Below, one piece after another: positions 1-6,000 of a DNA stretch of 6,590 nucleotides (positions within the stretch are counted from its first letter, which is position 1; the number at the start of each line of letters is the position of its first letter). The translations under genes were made by a program, and so were the position numbers. A model generated the notes under the pieces. The model did not search any database and was not told the origin of the DNA. It saw only the letters and a program-made list of their open reading frames with translations. Location of the stretch: assembly GCA_036389695.1 (NCBI GenBank), contig DASVWG010000226.1, forward strand, positions 1 to 6,590, written 5' to 3'. Source of the DNA: JALZHR01 sp036389695 (GTDB lineage Bacteria; Acidobacteriota; Blastocatellia; Pyrinomonadales; Pyrinomonadaceae).

Positions 1-885
1 CGTCAGCCAGACCATCCCGTTCGAATCGGTCATCCAGCCGTTTTTTTCGTCGGTAAACGCGAGCGCCAGAAAATCGGCGCGCGTAAAGACGTTGATTTTC
101 GACCACGTTTCGCCCGCGTCGTCGCTCCTGACGAGACAGCCGCCGTAACCTGCGGCGACGAGTTTTTCTTTGCTCAGGAAAACGACATTGGTCATCGCCG
201 CTTCGGGGCACGGAATGTTTACCTTCCACGTAAAACCGCCGTTTTTGGTCGTCAGAATCACGCCGCCCGCGCCGACTGCCGCGCCGTCCGTCCGATTAAA
301 AAACGAAACTTTGACGAGGTGCTCGGTCGTGTTTGAAATCTGCTGCTCCCACGTCAGACCGCCGTTGACGGTGCGCAAAATTCGCCCGTATGTTCCGACC
401 GCCCAGCCGTTTTGCTGCGTTTCGCCCGCGAAAGTCACGCTGTAAAGATGGTCTTTGGTCGGCGATTTTATTTCGCGCCAATCTTTTCCGCCGTTATCGG
501 TCAGCAAAATCACGCCGCGCGCGCCGACCGCGACGGCGCGCAGATTGTCCTTCACATACACGCCGAAATAAATGGTATTAACCGGCGGAATCTGCGATTT
601 CCAGTTAAAACCGCCGTCCGAAGTCGAAAGAATCGTGCCGTCCGCGCCGACGGCAAAGCCGGTTTCGCGGTCTTTGGCAAAGCCTATGGAATACAGCGGA
701 TTTCCCTGCGGCAGAGGATTCTGCCAAACCCAGCCGAGCGCGTTTTGCTTCTGCGCCAGAAGATTTGAGCCACAGAGAACACAGAGAACACAGAGAGTTT
801 TTAGAAAACCAGAGACAAACGCAGATAAACGCAGATTCGAAAATCCGGAAAATCCGCGCTCGTTTGTGTTTTGCCTAAGCTTCAT
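1..885 (-). CDS. Secreted YCF48-repeat (beta-propeller) protein, C-terminus beyond window
   Basis: Open for 295 codons from an ATG at 885 to the window edge with no stop. Five repeats of the form G-(F/W/A)-A-V-G-x-x-G-x-I-L-x-T-x-(D/N)-G-G-x-x-W are visible at about residues 76-95, 117-136, 160-179, 201-220 and 242-261, and a sixth starts near 283. The spacing of 41-44 residues is typical of YCF48/BNR-like propeller blades. In bacteria such proteins are exported; the plant and cyanobacterial relatives assist photosystem II assembly, but that role should not be carried over here. Residues 27-44 look like a signal-peptide core (FLKTLCVLCVLCG) ending in LLA before QKQ, a plausible signal peptidase I site. 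The first 40 or so codons are encoded by an inverted-repeat element, so the exact start is uncertain; the purine-rich AGAGAGAAAG before the ATG is a weak ribosome site. It begins 25 bp after rnhA ends. The ligand and true function are unknown. Confidence 0.85.
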   Translation of the reverse strand, partial: MKLRQNTNERGFSGFSNLRLSAFVSGFLKTLCVLCVLCGSNLLAQKQNALGWVWQNPLPQGNPLYSIGFAKDRETGFAVGADGTILSTSDGGFNWKSQIPPVNTIYFGVYVKDNLRAVAVGARGVILLTDNGGKDWREIKSPTKDHLYSVTFAGETQQNGWAVGTYGRILRTVNGGLTWEQQISNTTEHLVKVSFFNRTDGAAVGAGGVILTTKNGGFTWKVNIPCPEAAMTNVVFLSKEKLVAAGYGGCLVRSDDAGETWSKINVFTRADFLALAFTDEKNGWMTDSNGMVWLT

Positions 886-917
886 TCTTTCTCTCTGTGC
901 CCTGCGGTGGCTAAATT
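763..917. repeat. Composite inverted-repeat element of ACAGAGAAC-type units
   Basis: The left arm (about 763-798) reads ATTTGAGCCAC and then three ACAGAGAA-type units with a 9 bp period. The right arm (889-917) is its imperfect inverse: on the minus strand it reads ATTTAGCCAC, CGCAGG and GCACAGAGAG. Between the arms lie two further tandem pairs, ACGCAGATAA/ACGCAGATTC (819-838) and an exact pair of GAAAATCCG (839-856). Repeats of this general type recur as dispersed elements in many environmental bacterial genomes; that is from memory. The element carries the TAG stop of rnhA and the start codon and signal-peptide codons of the YCF48 protein. Confidence 0.85.
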
Positions 918-1372
918 TCTTTTACCCCGATTTCCGCCGCCGCTTCGTCTAAAATCGTTTCGTCAACCCGACCGAGTTCCGCTATGCGCCGCGCCATCGA
1001 ATCGGCGACTTCCTGAATTTCGTGTCCGGCGTGTCCTTTGACCCATTCCCATTTGATTTGATGCCGGCTCGCTTCCTTGTCCAGTTTCGTCCACCATTCG
1101 AGATTCGTTTTTTTACGAAAATTTCCCGTCATTGTTTCCACGACGTAGCGCGAATCGGTCAAAACTTTTACCTTACAGGGCTCGCGCAGCGTTTTCAAGC
1201 CAATCCACGCCGCCGCGATTTCCGCCTGCTGGTTCGTCGCGTTTCCCAGGTATTCGCCAAACGCCCGCCAGAATCCGCGATAGCCGAGCACCGCGACCGC
1301 CGCCGCCCGCGTCGTTCCTTTACCGTTGCCGAGGCTTGAGCCGTCGCAGACAATAGTTACTTCTTTCATCAT
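911..1372 (-). CDS. rnhA: Ribonuclease HI
   Basis: A 153-residue protein of normal RNase HI length, which cuts the RNA strand of RNA:DNA hybrids such as R-loops and leftover primers in the cytoplasm. The acidic active site is complete: D10 (CDGSS), E51 (NQQAEI), D73 (TDSRYV) and D124 (VADSMA). H114 in VKGHAGH matches the catalytic-loop histidine. The basic, tryptophan-rich stretch at about 86-111 (RKKTNLEWW to KWEWVKGH) corresponds to the substrate-binding handle. There is no N-terminal hybrid-binding domain, so this is the short form. Two ATGs are adjacent (1372 and 1369); a weak GGCGG lies 7 bases before the first. The gene starts 29 bp after the two-helix membrane protein and is probably in the same transcript. 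Its TAG stop lies inside the inverted-repeat element that follows. Confidence 0.93.
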   Translation of the reverse strand: MMKEVTIVCDGSSLGNGKGTTRAAAVAVLGYRGFWRAFGEYLGNATNQQAEIAAAWIGLKTLREPCKVKVLTDSRYVVETMTGNFRKKTNLEWWTKLDKEASRHQIKWEWVKGHAGHEIQEVADSMARRIAELGRVDETILDEAAAEIGVKEI

Positions 1373-1401
1373 CGAAACGCCGCCAAAAATCGCTTAACTA
1401 T

Positions 1402-1728
1402 TCAGATATACCACTTTGCACGAAATTCCGGTGAAGAAACCGTTTGCCAAAAAGGTACAAGCCACCTTGTCCAAAAGTGCGCGGAAAACAATCCGGTGAC
1501 GAAGCTCAAAACCGCCGCCGTCAAAATATTTCCCGCTAAACCGAGCCACAGATAATAACCGCCGAAACAATTCGAATAATAATAAGCAAACGGAAAGCCG
1601 TGCTCCGCGTGTCCAACGCCGAAGCCTGCTCTCTTAAAATCGAGAATAGAAACGGTGATGACGAAAAACAGAAAATAACTCGTCAAAAACGCGCCGATAA
1701 AAATTCGCCGCTTAATCAAATTTTTCAT
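1402..1728 (-). CDS. Unrecognised two-helix membrane protein, coupled to the Rad50-like gene
   Basis: A 108-residue protein that I do not recognise as a named family. It has a basic start (MKNLIKRR), a first hydrophobic helix at about 9-29, and a loop of about 30 residues rich in Gly, Tyr and aromatics (GFPFAYYYSNCFGGYY, about 44-59). A second helix follows at about 59-83, then an aromatic and basic tail (HFWTRWLVPFW). By the positive-inside rule the N-terminus is probably cytoplasmic and the aromatic loop external. The start is well supported: its ATG overlaps the TGA of the Rad50-like gene as ATGA, and GAGGA lies 6 bases upstream. This predicts coupled translation with the ATPase. Function is unknown; the coupling hints at co-expression, but a chance operon neighbour is equally possible. 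Confidence 0.75.
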   Translation of the reverse strand: MKNLIKRRIFIGAFLTSYFLFFVITVSILDFKRAGFGVGHAEHGFPFAYYYSNCFGGYYLWLGLAGNILTAAVLSFVTGLFSAHFWTRWLVPFWQTVSSPEFRAKWYI

Positions 1729-4409
1729 TCCTGTTCCTCGCTTCCATTGTTTTCACTCGATGCTGCGCCGACCGAAATAACATTGTCCACATAACCTTCA
1801 AACGTGTCGTCGTGCGAAATGACGAAAAGCTGGTCGAAGTGGCGGATGTTGCCGATTTGCGTCGCCAGATTTTCGCGCCGCGCCGCGTCCATATTCGTCG
1901 TCGGCTCGTCAAAAAACGCGAGCCGCACGTCGGAAAGCTGTTTCAAAAGCGCGAGCCTGACGCTCAAAGCCGCCGCCATCTGCTCGCCGCCCGAAAGATT
2001 GACAAACGGGCGGTCGTAGCCGTTTTCTTCCAAAACGATGCCGTAATCTTCCGTCCATTTCAGCGTCCGCTCGGCGTTGCCGGTGATTTCGCGATACATC
2101 TGGTTGGCTTCCAGAGACACGTGATAAACGTAGTTTCGCGCGACGCGCGGCGCGGCTTCCTTTAAAGTTTCGCGGATAAAATCGGTCGCCTCGTGGATTT
2201 TTTCCAGCCGTTCTTTTTCCTGAAATTCAGCCTGCATCGTAACACGAATTTCTTTCAAGCGCCGCAGCTCCGCGTTCAATTCGGCTTCGCGCCGCTTTGC
2301 CGCTTCAAACGTCGCGCGCGTTTCCGCCAGACGTTTTTCCGCTTCGAGCAGCGAGGCTTTCTCGCTCAGATGCCGCTCGCGGTCATAAGTTTGGCTTGAC
2401 CTCTCAAATTCGCCGGAAGCTTTTTCGAGCTCGGTTTTCAATTGCGCGGCTTTCTCGGTCGCTTTCGCAAATTCCGTTTCGCGCGTTTCCAAAGTCTTCG
2501 CTAAAGCTTCATTAATCAAAAATTCGCGATGCGCCGACGCCGTCCGGTCGCGCTCGTCGGAAAAACGTTTCCATTCCGCGTCCAGTATTTCAAACTTCGA
2601 CAACTCGTCGCCGAAACCGGATTTTTCCGTTTCCAGCCGCGCGAGATTCGTTTCCAGCTTCGATAAATTTTCCCTAAATTCCGTCTCGCGCTTCGCCTCG
2701 CGCTCAAACGCCAGAATTCGCGCTTTCGGATTGTCCAGGGCTTTCAGACGGCTTTCGGTTTCGGCAATCTGCTGCGTCAATTGCGGCAGATTTTCGATGC
2801 GCGCCTTTAAAGCGTCCTGCTCGGTTTTCAGGCGGATGCCTTCTTCCTTGATTTCCTTTTCGCGCTGGCGATAGGCTTCCAGACCGCCGAGGAATTTTTC
2901 GGCTTCGCGCGCCGTGCGCAAAGCTTCAAAAACTTCTTTCTGCTCGACTTCCAGCGTGATGATTTGTTTTTTCGTCTCGGAAAACTGCGTTTTGATAAAG
3001 CCTTCCAGCGTTTCGCCCGGCTTTAAATTCAAACATTTTTCCGACAGAATCGGGCACAAGCCGTTGCGGATTTCGCTTTGAAATTTTTCGTCGCGCGACA
3101 AACCGGCGCGAAAATCGGCGAGCCGGTTGGTCAAATCGGTGTCGCGCTTTTGCAGAATTTCGATTTGGCGGGCGTCGGCGGTTTTCGTTTCGGCTTCCTT
3201 GAGTTTCGCGCTGTTTTCCTTAAAGCTTTCGCGCAGGCGCGAGATTTTTTCTTCGAGGCTGGCGATGGTTTTTTCAAACGCGGCGGCTTCGGCTTTTTCT
3301 TTTATCAAATGCTCGCGCCGCGCTTCAAGCTCATTTTGTTCGAGCGTCTGCGGCTGAAGCGAAACGATTTTTTCTTTCGCCTCGACAATCTTCGCCACGT
3401 TGTCCTGCAAATTTTTTCGCTCGGCTTGCAGCTTGATAATCTCGCTTTCGATTTTCGTCAGTTGATTGCGGATTTTATCGCGCTCGACGCGCTGCGTTTC
3501 GAGATTTTTCAGTTCCGCGAGCGCGGAAGCGTGCGTTTTGTAATCGGCTTCGACGAGCTTTAATTTTTCGGAAGCGGAGCGCGCCTGATTCGTTTCCGTT
3601 TCTTTTTGCGCGCGCACGACTTCGGCGGTCGTCAGCTCCGATTGCAGACGGTCGCGCCGCGTCTTTAACTCGTCGACTTTTTTTTCGATTGCGTCGAGGC
3701 TTTTCACGGCTTCGCCTTTTTCCGCAACTTCCGTATTTAATTTTTCGACCGTCACGGAAAGATTTTCGATTTGTCCGGCGACCGATTGGTGCTCGTTTTC
3801 GACCGTTTCGAGCCGCGCCAGCTCGCCTTCGGCGCGGGCGATTTTCTCGCGCGCGTGGGTGATTTTATTGCGGACGAAATTAACGGTCTCGCGCAGCTTT
3901 TCCGCGCCCTGTCGATATTCTTCGACCTTCAGAAGCTTGTCGAAAGCTTTCTTGCGCTCGGTCGCCGTCTCCATAAAAATCGCCGTAAACGTGCCCTGCG
4001 GAACGCCGATGGCGCGGCGAAAAAGCGTCTCCAAATCCGTTCCGGCTTCGACGCCCAAGTGCTGCCACAAAAAGCGCGAGACTTCTTCTTTTTTCTCGGC
4101 GATGCGCGTCTTTAATTGCGGGTCGAAAACGTAATAACCGTTGGCGGTGTCGCGATAAATGACGTATTCGCGCTCGTCGAGCGAGCTTTCAAACGTGACG
4201 CGCGCGATGCCTTTCGTTTTTGCGCCGCGCCGCGCGAAATCGTCTTTTTTATAATCGAGCAGGTCGAACAGCGTCCACGCGATGGCTTCGATAATCGTCG
4301 TTTTGCCCGCGCCGTTTTCGCCGGTAATCGCCGTCGTTCCGCGCTGAAACTCGAAAGTCGCCTGTGCGTGAGATTTGATGTTTTCCAGTTCGACTCGTGT
4401 GATGTGCAT
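1725..4409 (-). CDS. sbcC: Rad50/SbcC-like SMC-family ATPase
   Basis: An 894-residue ATPase with its nucleotide-binding domain split between the two ends and joined by a long coiled coil, as in Rad50/SbcC. Visible motifs are Walker A GENGAGKT (30-37), Q-loop VPQGTF with Q138, signature LSGGEQ (805-810), Walker B with D-loop (LAFFDEPTTNMD, 830-841) and H-loop ISHDD with H866. The glutamate- and lysine-rich helices at about 165-440 and 475-730 are the coil. At mid-protein lies C452-PILSEK-C459, where Rad50 normally has a CxxC zinc hook; here the spacing is CX6C. SbcC works with the nuclease SbcD (Mre11) to process DNA ends and hairpins, but no such gene is in this window. The length is shorter than E. 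coli SbcC (about 1,050). The ATG at 4409 has no Shine-Dalgarno and follows a repeat element by about 10 bases. Assignment to the Rad50/SbcC family is firm; orthology to SbcC itself is less so. Confidence 0.9.
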   Translation of the reverse strand: MHITRVELENIKSHAQATFEFQRGTTAITGENGAGKTTIIEAIAWTLFDLLDYKKDDFARRGAKTKGIARVTFESSLDEREYVIYRDTANGYYVFDPQLKTRIAEKKEEVSRFLWQHLGVEAGTDLETLFRRAIGVPQGTFTAIFMETATERKKAFDKLLKVEEYRQGAEKLRETVNFVRNKITHAREKIARAEGELARLETVENEHQSVAGQIENLSVTVEKLNTEVAEKGEAVKSLDAIEKKVDELKTRRDRLQSELTTAEVVRAQKETETNQARSASEKLKLVEADYKTHASALAELKNLETQRVERDKIRNQLTKIESEIIKLQAERKNLQDNVAKIVEAKEKIVSLQPQTLEQNELEARREHLIKEKAEAAAFEKTIASLEEKISRLRESFKENSAKLKEAETKTADARQIEILQKRDTDLTNRLADFRAGLSRDEKFQSEIRNGLCPILSEKCLNLKPGETLEGFIKTQFSETKKQIITLEVEQKEVFEALRTAREAEKFLGGLEAYRQREKEIKEEGIRLKTEQDALKARIENLPQLTQQIAETESRLKALDNPKARILAFEREAKRETEFRENLSKLETNLARLETEKSGFGDELSKFEILDAEWKRFSDERDRTASAHREFLINEALAKTLETRETEFAKATEKAAQLKTELEKASGEFERSSQTYDRERHLSEKASLLEAEKRLAETRATFEAAKRREAELNAELRRLKEIRVTMQAEFQEKERLEKIHEATDFIRETLKEAAPRVARNYVYHVSLEANQMYREITGNAERTLKWTEDYGIVLEENGYDRPFVNLSGGEQMAAALSVRLALLKQLSDVRLAFFDEPTTNMDAARRENLATQIGNIRHFDQLFVISHDDTFEGYVDNVISVGAASSENNGSEEQE
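1735..1739 (-). promoter_or_regulatory. Shine-Dalgarno for the two-helix protein inside the Rad50-like gene
   Basis: GAGGA on the minus strand, 6 bases before the ATG at 1728, inside the last codons of the Rad50-like gene. Together with the ATGA overlap it supports translational coupling and the chosen start. Confidence 0.6.
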
Positions 4410-4413
4410 AAAA

Positions 4414-4535
4414 CAGTCGTCAGCGGTCAGCCGTCAGCGGTCAGTGGGAGACTTCTGATTTATCGCCGGAATTTCCCGCAAAATTTGATTTTAGCCGTAA
4501 AGTAAATCACTGACAACTGACCGCTGACCGCTGAT
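4414..4535. repeat. Inverted-repeat element of GTCAGCG-type heptamers
   Basis: The left arm has four consecutive 7 bp units of the type GTCAGNN (4419-4446), with a partial unit before them. The right arm (4508-4535) has four units that are their reverse complement (CACTGAC, AACTGAC, CGCTGAC, CGCTGAT). The arms pair at about 24 of 29 positions across a loop of about 60 bases (4447-4507) in which I see nothing else. It fills almost the whole gap between the Sua5 gene and the Rad50-like gene and includes the TAA stop of the former. Either strand could form a long hairpin. Confidence 0.9.
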
Positions 4536-5473
4536 TACCGGCTGCTGCGTTTCAGCCTGTCCATTAAAGCCAAACCGATTCCCTTTTCTTCGACCGTCTG
4601 GCAATAAATCGTTTCGACGGCGCGACGGTCGCATTCGCGGAAAAAATTAAAAACTTCATGCGCGTATTCTTCGATTGTGCGACAGATTTTCGTCAAATCA
4701 AACTTCTGACCCGGTTCGCTCAATCCAATAAAAGCCTTTTTCTCTCGGCTCTCGATGCGCGACTCCGGGCTAACTAAAATCACTCTGGCGCGCGGCGAAT
4801 AATGCTTGTGCCGCAAGCCCGGACTTTTCGCCGCTTCCGTTTCCGCCAATTCGTAAAGCCGCGTTTCCGGAACTATCTGGCGCAAATTTTCCAGCGTAAT
4901 CGCGCCCGCGCGCAGGACGAGCGGAATGTCGGAAGTACAGTCGACGACCGTCGATTCAAGCCCGATTTCGGTCATTTCGCCTTGCAGAATGCAGTCGATT
5001 CGACCGTTTAAATCTTCAAAAACCGCCTGCCAGGTCGTCGGGCTCGGCTTGCCGGAAAGATTCGCCGACGGCGCGGCGACCGGCGTGGCGCACGCTTTTA
5101 AAAATTCCAATGCAAACCGGCTGTTCGGCATTCGCACGCCGACGCTTTGCAGATTCGCCGTCGCCGCGAGCGGAACTTTTTCCGCTTTCGGCAAAACCAG
5201 AGTCAAAGGCGAAGGGAAAAACGCTTCGATAAATTTCCGCGCGCTCGGCGTGATTTCGCTCGTGAGCAATTTAATTTGCGCGAGATTTCCGACGTGCGCG
5301 ATTAAAGGATTGTCCGGCGGGCGACCTTTAGCGATAAAAATTTTCTCGACCGCCCGCTCGTCGAAAACATTCGCGCCGAGACCGTAAACCGTCTCGGTCG
5401 GAAACGCCGCCAGACCGCCGCGCCTGATAAATCCGGCGGCTTCGACGGGCGATTTTGTCAATATGGTTTTCAT
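4535..5473 (-). CDS. tsaC: Threonylcarbamoyl-AMP synthase, two-domain Sua5 type
   Basis: A 312-residue enzyme that makes threonylcarbamoyl-AMP from threonine, bicarbonate and ATP, the first step of the t6A37 modification in ANN-decoding tRNAs. The YrdC/Sua5 catalytic domain covers about 1-195: FPTETVYGLG (24-33), KGRP (49-52) followed by NPL, PSANLSG (135-141), and GLESTVVD (171-178) followed by LRAGAIT. A linker with SPGLRHKHYSP (217-227) leads to the C-terminal Sua5 domain, ending IGLALMDRLKRSS. This marks the long Sua5/YwlC form, not the short TsaC. The usual GGP-like segment before the ESTVVD motif reads QGEM here. I chose the ATG at 5473; a TTG at 5491 would add six residues but lies in a repeat element. 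No Shine-Dalgarno is evident. The TAA stop lies in another repeat element. The partner genes tsaB, tsaD and tsaE are not in the window. Confidence 0.92.
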   Translation of the reverse strand: MKTILTKSPVEAAGFIRRGGLAAFPTETVYGLGANVFDERAVEKIFIAKGRPPDNPLIAHVGNLAQIKLLTSEITPSARKFIEAFFPSPLTLVLPKAEKVPLAATANLQSVGVRMPNSRFALEFLKACATPVAAPSANLSGKPSPTTWQAVFEDLNGRIDCILQGEMTEIGLESTVVDCTSDIPLVLRAGAITLENLRQIVPETRLYELAETEAAKSPGLRHKHYSPRARVILVSPESRIESREKKAFIGLSEPGQKFDLTKICRTIEEYAHEVFNFFRECDRRAVETIYCQTVEEKGIGLALMDRLKRSSR

Positions 5474-5489
5474 TTGGATAAGGGAATTC

Positions 5490-5603
5490 AAACAGGATAG
5501 ACAGGATGAACAGGATAATTGCTTCTTTTATTCAAAAGTTCTGAATAAAACCAGAGTCTCGATTTGAAAACAATTATATCCTGTTTATCCTGTCCATCCT
5601 GTT
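5490..5603. repeat. Inverted-repeat element of ACAGGAT-type nonamers
   Basis: The left arm (5490-5521) has three ACAGGAT units with a 9 bp period followed by AATTG. The right arm (5571-5603) is CAATT followed by three ATCCTGT units. The arms are near-perfect inverses, with two mismatches and a two-base insertion, around a loop of 49 bases. The loop holds a second, nested inverted repeat (5526-5550). The element lies between the DUF5654-like gene and the Sua5 gene and ends about 16 bases before the Sua5 ATG. No transposase is nearby. Confidence 0.9.
5526..5550. other. Nested 9 bp hairpin inside the ACAGGAT element
   Basis: TTTTATTCA (5526-5534) and TGAATAAAA (5542-5550) are exact inverses separated by 7 bases. 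The stem is AT-rich with no GC clamp, so it is a poor intrinsic terminator despite lying after the DUF5654-like gene. It would sit in the loop of the larger hairpin. Confidence 0.6.
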
Positions 5604-5617
5604 AAAATTTCCCCGTT

Positions 5618-5881
5618 TTAACCTTCCGCCTCGCGCGCAATCGCCGCTTCGCCGCCGACTTTTGCCGCCAGCCGCGCCAGAATAAGCACAACAATCACGG
5701 CAATCGCCGTCGCCAGAATCGCGTATGTGTATTTTGAAGCGAGGCTGTCGTCTTCGCCCAGAATTTGTTTAATCGTCTCTTTGATGGCGTCGTTCCACGC
5801 CAGCGCCGCGACCAGTCCGAGCGCGGCTGAGGAAAGCGCAATCATCGATTGCAGAATCATTCGTGTCGTTTCTTTTGCCAT
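5618..5881 (-). CDS. Small two-helix membrane protein, DUF5654-like
   Basis: An 87-residue protein with two hydrophobic segments, about 11-29 (SMIALSSAALGLVAALAWN) and 51-71 (YTYAILATAIAVIVVLILAR), joined by an amphipathic charged stretch (KETIKQILGEDDSLASK). The LGLVAALAWNDAI motif at the end of helix 1 resembles DUF5654-family proteins, which are of similar size and unknown function. The start is supported by a good Shine-Dalgarno (AGAGGGAG) 6 bases before the ATG and a promoter-like sequence further up. It is the first gene of the minus-strand train, and an inverted-repeat element separates it from the Sua5 gene downstream. The high-quality ribosome site contrasts with the next two genes. 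The family call is from memory of the motif; the role is unknown. Confidence 0.78.
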   Translation of the reverse strand: MAKETTRMILQSMIALSSAALGLVAALAWNDAIKETIKQILGEDDSLASKYTYAILATAIAVIVVLILARLAAKVGGEAAIAREAEG

Positions 5882-5887
5882 AAATTT

Positions 5888-5895
5888 CTCCCTCT
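5888..5895 (-). promoter_or_regulatory. Shine-Dalgarno for the DUF5654-like gene
   Basis: On the minus strand this reads AGAGGGAG, 6 bases before the ATG at 5881. It is the clearest ribosome binding site in the window and fixes the start of the 87-residue protein. Confidence 0.75.
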
Positions 5896-5922
5896 GATTA
5901 ATTTGTAAAGCGCGTTTGAGTT

Positions 5923-5950
5923 ATTTTTTCAAAATGCGGGAAAAAGTCAA
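5923..5950 (-). promoter_or_regulatory. Candidate promoter for the minus-strand gene train
   Basis: On the minus strand TTGACT (5950-5945) is followed after 16 bases by AAAAAT (5928-5923), matching the -35 and -10 consensus at 5 of 6 and 4 of 6 positions. A transcript from here would begin near 5916 and leave about 35 bases before the ATG at 5881, with room for the Shine-Dalgarno. Whether all six genes are transcribed from it is not known. Confidence 0.4.
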
Positions 5951-5963
5951 TACATTTTTCGCT

Positions 5964-5992
5964 TTCAACTCGGCATCGCTTCGCGTTAGAAT
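5964..5992 (+). promoter_or_regulatory. Candidate uvrC promoter
   Basis: TAGAAT (5987-5992) is a good -10 box. The only -35 candidate at 17 bases is the weak TTCAAC (5964-5969). Initiation 7-8 bases downstream would fall at or next to the uvrC ATG at 6001, giving a leaderless message, which fits the absence of a Shine-Dalgarno. Confidence 0.3.
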
Positions 5993-6000
5993 TTAAACAA

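Noticed and set aside
763..917. Short tandem repeats that could suggest a CRISPR array
   Set aside because: The units are 7-10 bp, directly adjacent with no unique spacers, and the arrays are inverted around a loop.
412..952. Plus-strand open frames of 118 and 126 codons over the left end
   Set aside because: The minus-strand frame shows regular YCF48 repeats, so these are antisense shadows extending into the repeat element.
3078..3563. A 161-codon plus-strand open frame opposite the Rad50-like gene
   Set aside because: It is antisense to the coiled-coil coding region. The phenylalanine- and leucine-rich product is what the complement of Glu/Lys codons gives, and no family is recognisable.
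1402..4409. Lamassu-like or other SMC-based antiphage system
   Set aside because: There is no nuclease or other effector gene beside the ATPase, the neighbours are housekeeping genes, and the small membrane protein has no recognisable toxin feature.
4926..5387. A 153-codon plus-strand open frame opposite the Sua5 gene
   Set aside because: The minus-strand frame has the full set of Sua5 motifs; the antisense frame has none and no ribosome site.
5474..5491. TTG at 5491 as an upstream start for the Sua5 gene
   Set aside because: It falls at the edge of the ACAGGAT element and adds six residues outside the domain; the ATG at 5473 gives the usual N-terminus.
5500..5610. Intrinsic terminator after the DUF5654-like gene
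   Set aside because: The hairpins here are repeat-element arms or AT-rich with no GC stem followed by a T run on the minus strand.
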